Source: Betaproteobacteria bacterium Ga0077523 (lineage in GTDB: Bacteria > Pseudomonadota > Gammaproteobacteria > Burkholderiales > Ga0077523). Taken from it: a DNA stretch of 64,000 nucleotides. The DNA is taken from the NCBI GenBank assembly GCA_001464695.1, contig LNDQ01000120.1:62001-126000 (forward strand). Direction: 5' to 3'. The notes below the pieces were generated by a model, which saw only the letters and a program-made list of their open reading frames with translations, made no database searches and was not told the origin of the DNA. The first letter of the stretch is position 1, and every line of letters starts with the position of its first letter. Both the position numbers and the translations under genes were made by a program. Below are positions 18,093 through 27,400 of the stretch, one piece after another.

Positions 18093-18110
18093 GAGCGCTG
18101 CGTCGACACT

Positions 18111-18947
18111 TCAGGCCGGCGCGAGAATTTCGAGATTGTCGATGAGCCGCGTCTGCCCGAGGCGGGCGGCACCGAGCACGACGAGTTCGCGCTCGTCGGC
18201 GTCGGGCTGCATCAGCGTACGGCGGCTGCGCACCACGACGTAGTCCACGTGCCAGCGATGGCGCGCGAGCAACGCATCGGCGGCGAACTCCAGCGCTTCA
18301 AAATTTCGATCGCCGGATTCGACCGCCTGCTTCACTTGCCGGAGGGCCTCGTTGAGGCGCGGCGCCTCATTGCGCTCCTCGGGACTCAGGTAGCGATTGC
18401 GCGACGACAATGCGAGCCCATCGTCGGCGCGCACAGTCTCTGCGGGAATGATGGAAAGCGGCAACGCGAGCTGATCGACCATGTGCCGAACGATGGAGAG
18501 CTGCTGGTAGTCCTTCTTGCCGAACACCGCGAGTTGCGGCTGCACCATGTTGAAGAGCTTCAGCACGACCGTGGAAACCCCACGGAAATGTCCGGGACGG
18601 AAGCGGCCTTCCAGCTTGTTGGCGATGGCGGGCGGCTCGACGATGAAGACCTGGCGTTCGGGATACATCTGCGTTTCGTCCGGCGCGAACACCACGCTGT
18701 TGCCGGCCGCCTCGAGCTTCTCGCAATCGTCCTCGAAGGTGCGCGGGTACTTGTCGAAGTCCTCGCCCTGGATGAACTGCAGGCGGTTCACGAAGATGCT
18801 GGTCACCACGAACGGTGCCCGCGCAAGACCGATGCGCACCAGGCTCAAGTGCCCGTCGTGGATGTTGCCCATGGTGGGTACCAGCGCAACCTCGGGCTCG
18901 CGCCGCAATCGGGCACGCAACTCGGGTATGGTTCGGATGATTTCCAT
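18111..18947 (-). CDS. panC: Pantoate-beta-alanine ligase
   Basis: Joins pantoate and beta-alanine with ATP to make pantothenate, the last step of vitamin B5 synthesis; cytosolic, 278 residues. HIGH-type nucleotide motif VPTMGNIHDGHLSL, pantoate-binding FGKKDYQQL and the KMSKS-equivalent GLALSSRNRYLS are visible. It lies downstream of panB on the same strand, the two separated by a dispersed repeat of about 80 bases. It is followed 18 bases later by bchI, an unusual neighbour that probably marks the cluster boundary. Confidence 0.96.
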   Translation of the reverse strand: MEIIRTIPELRARLRREPEVALVPTMGNIHDGHLSLVRIGLARAPFVVTSIFVNRLQFIQGEDFDKYPRTFEDDCEKLEAAGNSVVFAPDETQMYPERQVFIVEPPAIANKLEGRFRPGHFRGVSTVVLKLFNMVQPQLAVFGKKDYQQLSIVRHMVDQLALPLSIIPAETVRADDGLALSSRNRYLSPEERNEAPRLNEALRQVKQAVESGDRNFEALEFAADALLARHRWHVDYVVVRSRRTLMQPDADERELVVLGAARLGQTRLIDNLEILAPA

Positions 18948-18955
18948 GGGTCAGT

Positions 18956-19034
18956 GCCGCCGGGCCGCCCCAAGGCACTGACGCGCCCCCTCGGGGGGCA
19001 GCGACCACAGGGAGCGTGGGGGCCGTTTCATCCC
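18956..19034 (-). repeat. Dispersed repeat type A, copy 1
   Basis: About 80 bases between panB and panC. The minus strand reads GGCCCCCACGCTCCC, then GGTCGCTGCCCCCCGAGGGG, then GCCTTGGGGCGGCCCGGCG. It matches 24653-24732 over almost its whole length and 52046-52092 in part. It is palindrome-rich (CCCCCC/GGGGGG) and resembles intergenic repeats I recall from Burkholderiales genomes. Confidence 0.8.
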
Positions 19035-19057
19035 TTGCGCGACGCGGAACGAGCGCG

Positions 19058-19888
19058 TCAGTAGCAGTATTCCGGACTGGGGAACGTACGGGCCTTGACC
19101 TCGCGCACGAAGTTCTCGACCGCCTCCTGGATGCTGCCCGCACCCGCCATGAAGTTCTTCACGAACTTCGCCTTGCGGCCCGGGAAGAAGTCGATCATGT
19201 CGTAGAGCAGCAGGATCTGACCGGAACAATCGGGCCCGGCACCGATGCCGATGGTCGGAATCGACAGCGACTCGGTCACCGCCTTGCCGAGCGCCGTGGG
19301 GATCGCCTCGAAGACGATCATCACGGCACCGGCGCCCTCGATCGCCTTGGCATCGTCGATCACCCGCTGGGCGGCTGCGTCGGTCTTGCCCTGCACCTTG
19401 AAGCCGCCCAGCGCGTTCACCGCCTGCGGCGTGAGCCCGAGGTGACCGCACACCGGGATGCCGCGCGCCGAGAGAAACTCGACAGTCGGTGCCATCACGG
19501 CACCGCCTTCCAGCTTGATCATGTGCGCGCCGGCGGCCATCAGCTTCGCGGCGTTCTCGAACGCCTGCTGCGGACTCCCCTGGTAGCTGCCGAAGGGCAT
19601 GTCGCCCAGCACGATGGCGCGTTTGGCACCGCGCGCGACGCAGCGCGTGTGATAGACCGCATCGTCGATGCTGACCGACAGCGTGGAGTCACCTCCCTGC
19701 ACCAGCATGCCGAGCGAATCGCCGACCAGGATGATCTCGACACCGGCGTTTTCCACGACCGACGCCGCGGTCGCGTCGTAGCAGGCCACCATCGTGATGG
19801 GCTCGCGCGCCTGGGTCATCTTCTGGATGGTGGCCAGCGTGACTCGACCCGCAGGTTTTGCCTTGTCTCCCGACGGACTTGTGTACAT
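19058..19888 (-). CDS. panB: 3-methyl-2-oxobutanoate hydroxymethyltransferase
   Basis: Transfers a hydroxymethyl group from methylenetetrahydrofolate to alpha-ketoisovalerate to give ketopantoate, 276 residues. TIM-barrel blocks are clear: MVACYDATAASVVENAGVE, ILVGDSLGMLVQGGDSTL (metal-binding Asp), MIKLEGG, GHLGLTPQAVNALGGF and IGIGAGPDCSGQILLLYDM. It sits between the deoxynucleoside kinase and panC on the minus strand and is probably transcribed with them. Confidence 0.97.
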   Translation of the reverse strand: MYTSPSGDKAKPAGRVTLATIQKMTQAREPITMVACYDATAASVVENAGVEIILVGDSLGMLVQGGDSTLSVSIDDAVYHTRCVARGAKRAIVLGDMPFGSYQGSPQQAFENAAKLMAAGAHMIKLEGGAVMAPTVEFLSARGIPVCGHLGLTPQAVNALGGFKVQGKTDAAAQRVIDDAKAIEGAGAVMIVFEAIPTALGKAVTESLSIPTIGIGAGPDCSGQILLLYDMIDFFPGRKAKFVKNFMAGAGSIQEAVENFVREVKARTFPSPEYCY

Positions 19889-19909
19889 CCGTTCTCTCCG
19901 CTTAAAGCG

Positions 19910-20566
19910 TCAGCCGCCGATATTGAAGAACTCGCGGCGGCCCCGCATCTCCGTGATGCGGCGCAACAGTAACGCAAAATCTTCGGCCCTATCAACAAAG
20001 TTGAGGCGCTCGCTGTTGACCACCAGCACCGGGGCAGCCGCATAGTCGTGGAAGAACCGGCTGTAGGTCTCGGCCAGCCGCGCGAGGTAGCCGTCGGTCA
20101 CGCCGCGCTCGTAGGCGATGCCGCGCCGCTTGACGCGCTCGGCCAGCACCCGGGGCGAAGCCTGCAGGTAGATCACCAGGTCGGGCATGGGAGCCTGGGG
20201 CGCCAGGTGCGCGTGGATCTTCTGATAGAGCTCGAACTCGTCGTCGGCGAGGGTCAGCCGCGCAAACAGCGTGTCCTTCTCGAAGCAGAAGTCCGCCACC
20301 GTGACGCGCCGAAACAGGTCGGTCTGGCGTAACGTGCGTACCTGATCGGTGCGCTGGAACAGGAAGAAAAGCTGGGTCGCGAGCGCGTGCCGTTCCGGGT
20401 CGTCGTAGAAAAGCGGGAGGAACGGATTGGTGTCCGGATCCTCCAGCATCAATTCGGCGCCGACCGCGTCGGCCAGTTTGCGCGCGAGACTGGTCTTGCC
20501 CGCGCCGATCGGACCTTCGACGGCGATGTAGCGCAGGCGCTCGGGCAGCACCGTCGCGCCCGTCAT
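19910..20566 (-). CDS. Deoxynucleoside kinase
   Basis: Phosphorylates deoxynucleosides (deoxyadenosine/deoxyguanosine kinase type) for salvage, 218 residues. P-loop YIAVEGPIGAGKTSLARKLA near residue 13, the ERS/DRY-equivalent VADFCFEKDTLFARLTL, and the LID region LAERVKRRGIAYERGV are visible. Substrate preference cannot be read. In many relatives folK lies between this gene and pcnB; here only 16 bases separate them, so folK is absent from this position. Confidence 0.88.
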   Translation of the reverse strand: MTGATVLPERLRYIAVEGPIGAGKTSLARKLADAVGAELMLEDPDTNPFLPLFYDDPERHALATQLFFLFQRTDQVRTLRQTDLFRRVTVADFCFEKDTLFARLTLADDEFELYQKIHAHLAPQAPMPDLVIYLQASPRVLAERVKRRGIAYERGVTDGYLARLAETYSRFFHDYAAAPVLVVNSERLNFVDRAEDFALLLRRITEMRGRREFFNIGG

Positions 20567-20582
20567 GGGCGAAGCCCTCCGA

Positions 20583-21989
20583 TCACGATTCGGTGTCGGC
20601 CGAGTGTTCGTCGGGCGATGTGCTCGCGTCTTCGCCCTCCGCGCGCTTGCCGCGGCGGCGGCGGCGGCGCTTGCGCCCCGTACCCGCGCCCTGTTCCGGT
20701 GCCAGCAGCATGCGCTCGCGTTCTTCGTGGGAGGCGTCCTGGAAGCGGGTCCACCAATCCCCCACTTCCGCGTCGATCTCCCCGCTTTCGCAGCGGAGCA
20801 GCAAAAAGTCGTAGCCTGCGCGGAATTTCGGGTTCTCGAGCACGCGCCAGGGCCGCTTGCCCGAGCGTTGGGTGAAGCGCGACTGCAGCAGCCAGATCTC
20901 CTTCATGTCGGTACCGAACCGCCGCGGGATCGAAATCTTCTCCGCCTGCACCGACAGCACTTCATCCATCGCCTCGTGCAACGCCGGAATCGGCGGCACC
21001 CCGCGATCCTGGGCTCCCTTCCAGGCTGCCAGAACCTCGTGCCACAGCAGCGCGGCGAACAGGAAGGCCGGCGACACGGTCTTGTCCTCGAGAATACGTT
21101 CGTCGGTACGCTGCAACGCCAGCATCACGAAGCGCTCGCCCAGCGGCTGCTCCAGGATCACGTCGAGCATCGGCAGCAGCCCGTGATGCAGGCCCTGCTC
21201 GCGCAAGCGCGCCACGCACTCCACCGCATGACCGGACAGCAGCAGCTTCAGCATCTCTTCGAACAGGCGCGCGGCCGGGACGTTCTGCAGCAGCGGCGCC
21301 ATCTCGGCAATGGGCGCGCGCGTGCCGCGTTCGATGGTGAGCCCGAGCTTCGCGGACAACCGCACCGCCCGCAGCATGCGAACGGGATCTTCCCGGAAGC
21401 GCTCGCGCGGGTCGCCGATCATGCGCAGGACTCGCGCCTCGAGATCCTTCACGCCGCCGCAGTAGTCCAGGATCTCCTCGGTGCTCGGGTCGTAGTACAA
21501 GGCGTTGACGGTGAAGTCGCGGCGCAGCGCATCCTCGGCCTGGGACCCGAAGACGTTGTCGCGCAGCAGCCGGCCGTGCTCGTCCTTCACCTGATCGTCG
21601 TCGCCGGCGCCCTGGAGCGCGCGAAACGTCGACACCTCGATGGTGTCCTGCCCGCACATGCAATGCACGATGCGAAAGCGCCGCCCGATCACGCGCGAGC
21701 GGCGAAATGCACCCTGCACCTCCTCGGGCGTGGCGTCGGTCGCCACGTCGAAGTCCTTCGGCTCGAGGTCGAGCAACAGATCGCGCACGGCACCGCCGAC
21801 GACGTAAGCCCGGTAGCCCTTGGATTGCAGGCTTTCGGTGACGCGCCGCGCACAGGAGCTGATGCGGTTCCGCTCGACGCCATGCTTGTCGAGACGGATG
21901 GTCAGGGGTTCACCGCCGGCCCGGCCCGTCTTCCCGGCGCCACCGCGGGCGCCGCGGGAAAACATTTTGTCGAGCAGCTTCTTGATCAT
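20583..21989 (-). CDS. pcnB: Poly(A) polymerase I
   Basis: Adds poly(A) tails to RNA and marks it for decay; class II nucleotidyltransferase, 468 residues from ATG 21989 (MIKKLLDKMFSRGARGG). Catalytic motif YVVGGAVRDLLLDLEPKDFDV with the DxD pair, then RRSRVIGRRFRIVH and DALRRDFTVNALYYDP. The carboxy-terminal end is basic (RKRRRRRRGKRAEGE), typical of PcnB rather than a CCA-adding enzyme. An upstream in-frame extension exists but has no family content. Confidence 0.93.
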   Translation of the reverse strand: MIKKLLDKMFSRGARGGAGKTGRAGGEPLTIRLDKHGVERNRISSCARRVTESLQSKGYRAYVVGGAVRDLLLDLEPKDFDVATDATPEEVQGAFRRSRVIGRRFRIVHCMCGQDTIEVSTFRALQGAGDDDQVKDEHGRLLRDNVFGSQAEDALRRDFTVNALYYDPSTEEILDYCGGVKDLEARVLRMIGDPRERFREDPVRMLRAVRLSAKLGLTIERGTRAPIAEMAPLLQNVPAARLFEEMLKLLLSGHAVECVARLREQGLHHGLLPMLDVILEQPLGERFVMLALQRTDERILEDKTVSPAFLFAALLWHEVLAAWKGAQDRGVPPIPALHEAMDEVLSVQAEKISIPRRFGTDMKEIWLLQSRFTQRSGKRPWRVLENPKFRAGYDFLLLRCESGEIDAEVGDWWTRFQDASHEERERMLLAPEQGAGTGRKRRRRRRGKRAEGEDASTSPDEHSADTES

Positions 21990-22152
21990 TGACGACGCGC
22001 GCCGTGAGCAGCCGCGGGGCCGATTCACCAAGCCAGGGAGTATACACGGCGACCCGCCGGCGCCGATCGCCGCACCTGCCCATGGTGGCTGAGAATCACA
22101 TCCACGGCACAGCGTTGCCAGGCAGAACACGGAGGAACAGCTTCTTCCTGCA

Positions 22153-22812
22153 TCAACGCAGGCTGATCACCATCCACCCGTTGGCGACGGCGTGCTCCTT
22201 CAGCGTTTCATCCGGGTCCACGGCCACCGGATGGGTCGCCTTGCTGAGCAGGGGCAGGTCGTTCAGCGAATCGCTGTAGAACCAGGTCTCCTCGAAGGAA
22301 CCCCAGGTGAGCCCCAGCCCGGCAAGCCAGGATTCCACACGCGCGACCTTGCCTTCACGAAATGCGGGAAGACCCTGCACGCCGCCGGTGAATTCGCCGT
22401 CCGGCCGTTCCTCCGGATCCGTGGCCACCAGATTCTCGATGCCGAACTCGCGCGCGATCGGGCGCGTCACGAAACTGTTGGTGGCGGTGACGACCACGCG
22501 CGCATCGCCCGCGTGGCTCTCCACGAGGTCACGCGCCTTCTGCGTGATCATCGGCATGATCTTGCGGTTCATGTAGTCGCGATGCCACTTCTCGAGCTGT
22601 TCGCGCGGATGGCGTGCCAGCGGCTTCAGCTGGAAATCCAGGAACTCGTGGATGTCGAGCGTCCCGGCGCGATACTGGTCATAGAAATGCTGATTGCGCG
22701 CCTCGAACAACTCGCGATCGAGCACCCCTTGCTCGATCAGGAACTGCGCCCACTCGAAATCGCTGTCGCCGGCGAGCAGGGTGTTGTCGAGATCGAAGAG
22801 CGCGAGCTTCAA
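22153..22812 (-). CDS. HAD-IB family phosphatase (SerB-like)
   Basis: A 219-residue haloacid-dehalogenase-superfamily hydrolase. Catalytic motif I is LALFDLDNTLLAGD (Asp nucleophile and acid/base), motif II is VVVTATNSFVTRP, motif III Lys is in FREGKVARVES, and motif IV is FYSDSLNDLPLLS. An all-alpha cap lies between motifs I and II, as in subclass IB phosphoserine-phosphatase-like proteins. The substrate is unknown; homoserine/serine phosphate or similar is possible. The start overlaps the hda stop (ATGA), so the two are cotranslated. Confidence 0.88.
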   Translation of the reverse strand: MKLALFDLDNTLLAGDSDFEWAQFLIEQGVLDRELFEARNQHFYDQYRAGTLDIHEFLDFQLKPLARHPREQLEKWHRDYMNRKIMPMITQKARDLVESHAGDARVVVTATNSFVTRPIAREFGIENLVATDPEERPDGEFTGGVQGLPAFREGKVARVESWLAGLGLTWGSFEETWFYSDSLNDLPLLSKATHPVAVDPDETLKEHAVANGWMVISLR

Positions 22813-23501
22813 GAGGTGCTTTCCTGGAACGAGTCGGATGTCGGTAGCGCGGTATCGTGCAGCAGATCGCGCAGCAGCGGCAGCGTGATCGCGCGTTGGG
22901 TCTCGAGCGAGTACCGATCGAGTGCGTCGAGAGTCGCCACGAGCGAGCGGAGGTCACGCCTTCCGTGGCGCAACAAGTATGCCGAGACTTCCGCAGGCAG
23001 ACGCAAGCCTCGCGCCCGAGCGTGCCGCTCGAGCGCGGCAATCTTCTCACCGTCGGTCAGCGCATGCACCTGGTATACGAGCCCCCAGGCAAGCCGGGTG
23101 ACCAGATCCGCACGCAACGGCAGTTGAGCTGGTGCTGCGTTGCCCGCGGCCAGCAGGCACCCGCCGCAGTCGCGCAGTTCGTTGTAGAGGCAGAACAGGT
23201 CACCCTGGGCCGTGCCGTCGAGCCGCTCCACGTCGTCCACCAGCACGAGCGCCGAACCATCGGCACTTGCCTCGGGAAACCACATCGGCTGCCGTCCCGC
23301 CGCTGACGCATGCGCGGCCGCCGCCTGCAGGAGGTGGGTGCGGCCGCTGCCCGCCTCGCCCCAGCAATAGACCATGCGCTCGGACGACTGCGGCACACAC
23401 TGCGCACGCAACGCATCCAGCAGCTCCGCATTGCGACCCGCGACGAAATTGTCGAAGCCGGGTGCGGGCGGATCGGCAAGCCCCAAGGCAAGTTGCTTCA
23501 T
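22809..23501 (-). CDS. hda: DnaA regulatory inactivator Hda
   Basis: A DnaA-like AAA+ protein that, with the sliding clamp, stimulates hydrolysis of DnaA-bound ATP after initiation, 230 residues. The extreme amino terminus MKQLALGL resembles the clamp-binding motif. The modified Walker [20 protein letters not shown], Walker [12 protein letters not shown] and sensor region [16 protein letters not shown] are visible. It starts divergently from purM with about 100 bases between, and its stop overlaps the HAD phosphatase start. Confidence 0.93.
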   Translation of the reverse strand: MKQLALGLADPPAPGFDNFVAGRNAELLDALRAQCVPQSSERMVYCWGEAGSGRTHLLQAAAAHASAAGRQPMWFPEASADGSALVLVDDVERLDGTAQGDLFCLYNELRDCGGCLLAAGNAAPAQLPLRADLVTRLAWGLVYQVHALTDGEKIAALERHARARGLRLPAEVSAYLLRHGRRDLRSLVATLDALDRYSLETQRAITLPLLRDLLHDTALPTSDSFQESTS

Positions 23502-23599
23502 CCGACGGATTATACAAACGAGGCTGCCGCGAGGATCGATCGGTTAGAATCCGCAGTCCGATCGCTCGCTCTTTCTTTCCTCTTGCCGCCTCGCCCGAC

Positions 23600-24646
23600 G
23601 TGACTCCCGACCGCCCTGCAGCCGGACTTTCCTATCGTGACGCCGGTGTCGACATCGACGCCGGCGACGCCCTGGTCGAACGCATCAAGCCGCTCGCCCG
23701 CACCACGCTGCGCGAGGGAGTGCTCGCCGGCATCGGCGGTTTCGGTGCGCTCTTCGAAATCCCCAAACGGTATCGCGAGCCGGTGCTGGTGTCGGGCACC
23801 GACGGCGTGGGGACCAAACTGAAGCTCGCGTTTCACCTGAATCGCCACGACACCGTCGGCATCGACCTGGTGGCGATGAGCGTCAACGACATCCTGGTGC
23901 AGGGTGCCGAGCCGCTGTTCTTCCTGGACTACTTTGCGTGCGGCAGGTTGCACGTCGACACGGCCGCTGCGGTCGTGAGCGGCATCGCCGAGGGCTGCCG
24001 GCAAGCGGGCTGCGCGTTGATCGGCGGCGAGACGGCCGAGATGCCCGGCATGTATCCGGATGGCGAGTACGACCTGGCGGGCTTCGCGGTGGGTGCGGTG
24101 GAGAAATCCGCGATCATCGACGGGCGCTCCATCCAGGCCGGCGACGCCGTCATCGCACTCGCCTCGAGCGGACCGCACAGCAACGGCTATTCGCTGGTTC
24201 GACGCATCGTCGAGGTGAGTCACGCCGACCTGTCAGCGAATTTCCATGACCGTCCGTTAGGGGAGGCATTGCTGGCCCCGACGCGCATCTACGTGAAACC
24301 TGTGTTGCAGTTGCTCGCAAAAGTTCCCGTGAAAGGCATCGCGCACATCACCGGCGGCGGCATCGTCGAGAACGTGCCGCGCGTGCTGCCGGACGCCGTC
24401 AAGGCAATCATCCGTCGCGACTCGTGGAGCTTGCCACCGGTGTTCGCCTGGCTGCAGGCGCAAGGCAAGGTCGCCGACGCAGAGATGCATCGCGTCTTCA
24501 ATTGCGGCATCGGCATGGTCCTGGTACTCGCTCGCGAGCACGTATCGGCTGCGCTCGAAAGCCTGGCAGCCGACGGTGAGCAAGCGTGGCTCGCGGGCGA
24601 GATTGCGCCGCGTACAGCCGACGAACCAGCGGCGATTGTCGTCTAG
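23600..24646 (+). CDS. purM: Phosphoribosylformylglycinamidine cyclo-ligase (AIR synthetase)
   Basis: Closes the imidazole ring in de novo purine synthesis, 348 residues. GTG 23600 gives the family start with [20 protein letters not shown], followed by [16 protein letters not shown], the [19 protein letters not shown] block and [20 protein letters not shown]. The last is the ATP-binding, metal-binding region. The open frame extends far upstream but only as shadow of hda. A spacer of about 100 bases shared with hda should hold the promoter. purN follows after a dispersed repeat. Confidence 0.96.
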   Translation: MTPDRPAAGLSYRDAGVDIDAGDALVERIKPLARTTLREGVLAGIGGFGALFEIPKRYREPVLVSGTDGVGTKLKLAFHLNRHDTVGIDLVAMSVNDILVQGAEPLFFLDYFACGRLHVDTAAAVVSGIAEGCRQAGCALIGGETAEMPGMYPDGEYDLAGFAVGAVEKSAIIDGRSIQAGDAVIALASSGPHSNGYSLVRRIVEVSHADLSANFHDRPLGEALLAPTRIYVKPVLQLLAKVPVKGIAHITGGGIVENVPRVLPDAVKAIIRRDSWSLPPVFAWLQAQGKVADAEMHRVFNCGIGMVLVLAREHVSAALESLAADGEQAWLAGEIAPRTADEPAAIVV

Positions 24647-24652
24647 GACCAT

Positions 24653-24732
24653 GATGGAACGGGCCCCCACACTCCCTGCGGTCGCTGCCCCCCAAGGGGA
24701 CGCGTCAGCGCCTTGGGGCGGCCCGGCGACGT
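24653..24732 (+). repeat. Dispersed repeat type A, copy 2
   Basis: About 80 bases between purM and purN. It reads GGGCCCCCACACTCCCTGCG, GTCGCTGCCCCCCAAGGGG, then CGCCTTGGGGCGGCCCGGCG, and is close to identical to the inverse complement of 18956-19034. It ends 4 bases before the purN ATG, so it provides the purN leader. Confidence 0.8.
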
Positions 24733-24736
24733 TGAC

Positions 24737-25366
24737 ATGAAACGAATCGTCGTCCTGATCTCCGGACGCGGCAGCAATCTCAAGGCTCTGCTCGAAGCCG
24801 GATTGCCTGTGGTTGCAGTGATATCGAATCAGCCCGATGCGGGCGGACTCGCCATCGCCCGCGCACACGGCGCCGCGACGGCGGTGGTCGACCATCGCGC
24901 ATACACGGGCCGCGACGCGTTCGACGCAGCGCTTGCCACCGCGATCGACCATTTTCGTCCCGACCTGGTGGTGCTGGCCGGCTTCATGCGCATCCTCACG
25001 GCAGGTTTCGTCGAACGCTACGCGCAGCGCCTCATCAACATCCATCCATCGCTGCTGCCGGCATTCACCGGGCTCGACACCCATCGCCGCGCCCTCGAGG
25101 CGGGCGTGAAACTGCACGGCTGCACAGTGCACTTCGTCACGGCGGCGCTCGATCACGGCCCGATCATCGCGCAGGCCGCCGTGCCGGTGCTCGCCGGTGA
25201 CGATGAAGCCACACTCGCCGCACGGGTCCTGGCACAGGAGCACCGCGTGTTTCCCGCGGCCGTGCGGTGGTTCCTCGAAGGCCGTCTCACGATCGATGGC
25301 ATGGGCGTGCGTGTCGATGCACCCGTCGAACCCCTGGCCGCGTTGTGCGCACCGGAGGCCGCATGA
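24737..25366 (+). CDS. purN: Phosphoribosylglycinamide formyltransferase
   Basis: Transfers formyl from 10-formyltetrahydrofolate to GAR in purine synthesis, 209 residues. It begins MKRIVVLISGRGSNLKALLE, with the phosphate loop SGRGSN. The catalytic Asn/His region is YAQRLINIHPSLLPAFTGLD, and the Asp is in VTAALDHGPIIAQAAVPV. ATG 24737 is the family start; an in-frame ATG 24 bases earlier lies inside the repeat. The stop overlaps the next gene's ATG (ATGA). Confidence 0.96.
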   Translation: MKRIVVLISGRGSNLKALLEAGLPVVAVISNQPDAGGLAIARAHGAATAVVDHRAYTGRDAFDAALATAIDHFRPDLVVLAGFMRILTAGFVERYAQRLINIHPSLLPAFTGLDTHRRALEAGVKLHGCTVHFVTAALDHGPIIAQAAVPVLAGDDEATLAARVLAQEHRVFPAAVRWFLEGRLTIDGMGVRVDAPVEPLAALCAPEAA

Positions 25367-26067
25367 AGATCCTTCTCGCACTGCTCACGTTGGCGGCCGT
25401 GGTTTCCTCTGCCCACGCCGCCGGTATTCCGACTCGCGTCGAGATGGACGTCTCGGTGGAGGCGAAGGGCTTCACCGTCGGCGTCGGCCGCGACACGTTC
25501 GAACATGACGGCAAGACCTACACCGTCAGCACGGAGGCCCGGACGGTGGGCATCGCCCGCGCGCTCAAGAAGATGGACGAGAAGCGCGAGAGTCGCGGCC
25601 TCATCACCGAGCGCGGCCTGCGTCCGCTGTCGTTCAAGCAATCGCGTACCGGCAAGGCCCCGAACGCCGCGTCCTTCGATTGGGACAAGGGCGAGCTCAC
25701 CATGGACGAGGGCGGCGAGATCGAGAAGGTGCCGCTCACGGCAGGAACTCTCGATCAGGCCACCCTCGCCTACGCGTTCTTGTTCACCGAGCCGCCGAAG
25801 GCCGAGACCTTCAAAGTCAATGTGACCGACGGCCGCAAGCTGCAGGAGTACGAACTCGCCCTGGTCGGCCGCGAGAAGATCGAAACCGATCTCGGTGAAC
25901 TCGACACGCTCCATTTTCGCAAGGTCCAGAAGGGCGACGACAAGCGCGGCTTCGAGTTCTGGCTGGCGCTCGAACATCACCGGCTACCGGTGCGCATCCG
26001 CATCGTGGAAAAGGACGGCACCGCGTTCGATTCGACCGTCACGAAGATCACTTACCCCGGCAAATGA
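25363..26067 (+). CDS. DUF3108 family periplasmic protein
   Basis: A 234-residue protein with a clear Sec signal peptide (MKILLALLTLAAVVSSAHAA, cleavage after AHA/A). The mature part is beta-rich with the DUF3108 pattern VEAKGFTVGVGRDTFEHDG, repeated YTVSTEARTVGIARAL, and LALEHHRLPVRIRIVEKDG near the end. The function of this family is not established; relatives are commonly encoded beside purN in betaproteobacteria. It is coupled on both sides: ATG overlaps the purN stop and its TGA overlaps the rsmB ATG. Confidence 0.88.
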   Translation: MKILLALLTLAAVVSSAHAAGIPTRVEMDVSVEAKGFTVGVGRDTFEHDGKTYTVSTEARTVGIARALKKMDEKRESRGLITERGLRPLSFKQSRTGKAPNAASFDWDKGELTMDEGGEIEKVPLTAGTLDQATLAYAFLFTEPPKAETFKVNVTDGRKLQEYELALVGREKIETDLGELDTLHFRKVQKGDDKRGFEFWLALEHHRLPVRIRIVEKDGTAFDSTVTKITYPGK

Positions 26068-27356
26068 TCTCCGAACCGCGTGTGCGCGAGCGCTCCGAGA
26101 CGGAGCTCACGCCGTCTCGTCTGGGCATGGTCGTCGACGCGCTATCCGTCGTCCTGCCGCTCGAGCGCCCGGCCGACGCGGTGCTGCGTTCGTGGTTCAG
26201 GGACAATCCCCAGCTCGGTGCCCGCGATCGCTCCCTGGTCGCGGACACGGTCTTCGCCACGCTGCGGCATCTGCGCTGGCTCGAGCACCTGGCAGGCGGC
26301 CGCGGGCCGCGCCGGCTGGTGCTCGCCTGCCTGACGCGCATCGCCGGTTACAACCTGCGGGCGCTCCAGAAGGGGCTGTGGCCGGGCGAGGCCGAATGGC
26401 TCGGAGAACTGCGGACCCGCGAGGACACGGCCCCCGACGCCGTGCGGTTGTCGATGCCGGACTGGTTGTGGGAGCGGCTCGGGAGCGCGTTTCCCGATGC
26501 GGAGCGCACCGCGCTGGCACGCAGCCTGTTGTCGACGGCCCCGATGGACCTGCGCGTCAACACCCTGCGCGCGCGTCGCGACGAGGTTCTCGCGACGCTG
26601 CACGCGAGCGACATCGAGGCAGCGGCGACACCGCTCTCCCCCGTGGGCGTGCGCGTCAAGGGCAAGCCGGCGCTGGAGCGGCATGCGCTGCTGACCGGTG
26701 GCCTCGCGGAAGTGCAGGACGAAGGCAGTCAGATCGTGGCATTGCTGGTCGATGCACGGCGCCACCAGATGGTGGTGGACTTCTGTGCAGGGGCGGGCGG
26801 CAAGACCCTTGCGCTCGGTGCTGCCATGCGCTCCGAAGGTCGCTTGTACGCTTTCGACACGTCCGAGAAGCGACTCGCCAATCTCAAGCCGCGCCTGCGG
26901 CGCTCCGGCCTGTCGAACGTGCATCCGCAATTGATCGATTCGGAGAACGACGCGCGCGTGAAGCGACTCGCCGGCAAGATCGATCGCGTGCTGGTGGATG
27001 CACCCTGCAGCGGCAACGGCACCCTGCGACGCAATCCCGATCTGAAATGGAGAATGAGCCCGGAAGCACTTGCGGAACTGGCCGCCAAGCAGACGTCCAT
27101 CCTGCGCGCAGCGGCGCGCCTGCCCAAACCCGGCGGTCGCATCGTGTACGCCACCTGCAGCCTGCTGCCCGAGGAGAACGAGGCGATCGTCGAAGCATTC
27201 CTCGGCGAGCACGAAGGCTGGTCGCTGCTCGATGTCGGCGAACTGTTGCGCCAAGCCCAGATCGCGCTCGATGTGTCCGGTCCCTACCTGCGATTGACGC
27301 CATCCCACCACCACACCGACGGCTTCTTCGCCGCCGTGCTCGCGCGCCCTTCGTGA
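26064..27356 (+). CDS. rsmB: 16S rRNA m5C967 methyltransferase
   Basis: RsmB/NOP2-type SAM-dependent RNA methyltransferase, 430 residues. The amino-terminal NusB-like helical domain spans about 1-140. The catalytic domain has MVVDFCAGAGGKTLALGAAM (motif I), RVLVDAPCSGNGTLRRNPD with the PCS motif, and VYATCSLLPEENEAIV with the second, nucleophilic cysteine. Both cysteines needed for m5C chemistry are present. The start overlaps the DUF3108 stop. RsmB with an amino-terminal domain is favoured, but another m5C target is possible. Confidence 0.9.
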   Translation: MISEPRVRERSETELTPSRLGMVVDALSVVLPLERPADAVLRSWFRDNPQLGARDRSLVADTVFATLRHLRWLEHLAGGRGPRRLVLACLTRIAGYNLRALQKGLWPGEAEWLGELRTREDTAPDAVRLSMPDWLWERLGSAFPDAERTALARSLLSTAPMDLRVNTLRARRDEVLATLHASDIEAAATPLSPVGVRVKGKPALERHALLTGGLAEVQDEGSQIVALLVDARRHQMVVDFCAGAGGKTLALGAAMRSEGRLYAFDTSEKRLANLKPRLRRSGLSNVHPQLIDSENDARVKRLAGKIDRVLVDAPCSGNGTLRRNPDLKWRMSPEALAELAAKQTSILRAAARLPKPGGRIVYATCSLLPEENEAIVEAFLGEHEGWSLLDVGELLRQAQIALDVSGPYLRLTPSHHHTDGFFAAVLARPS

Positions 27357-27400
27357 CGCAGAGCGGGTGCTAGAATCGGCCGGATCGTCAGCGACATTCG

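Noticed and set aside
16353-19064. A 903-codon plus-strand open frame opposite bchD, bchI and panC
   Set aside because: The three minus-strand genes are unmistakable and the plus frame shows only low-complexity shadow composition.
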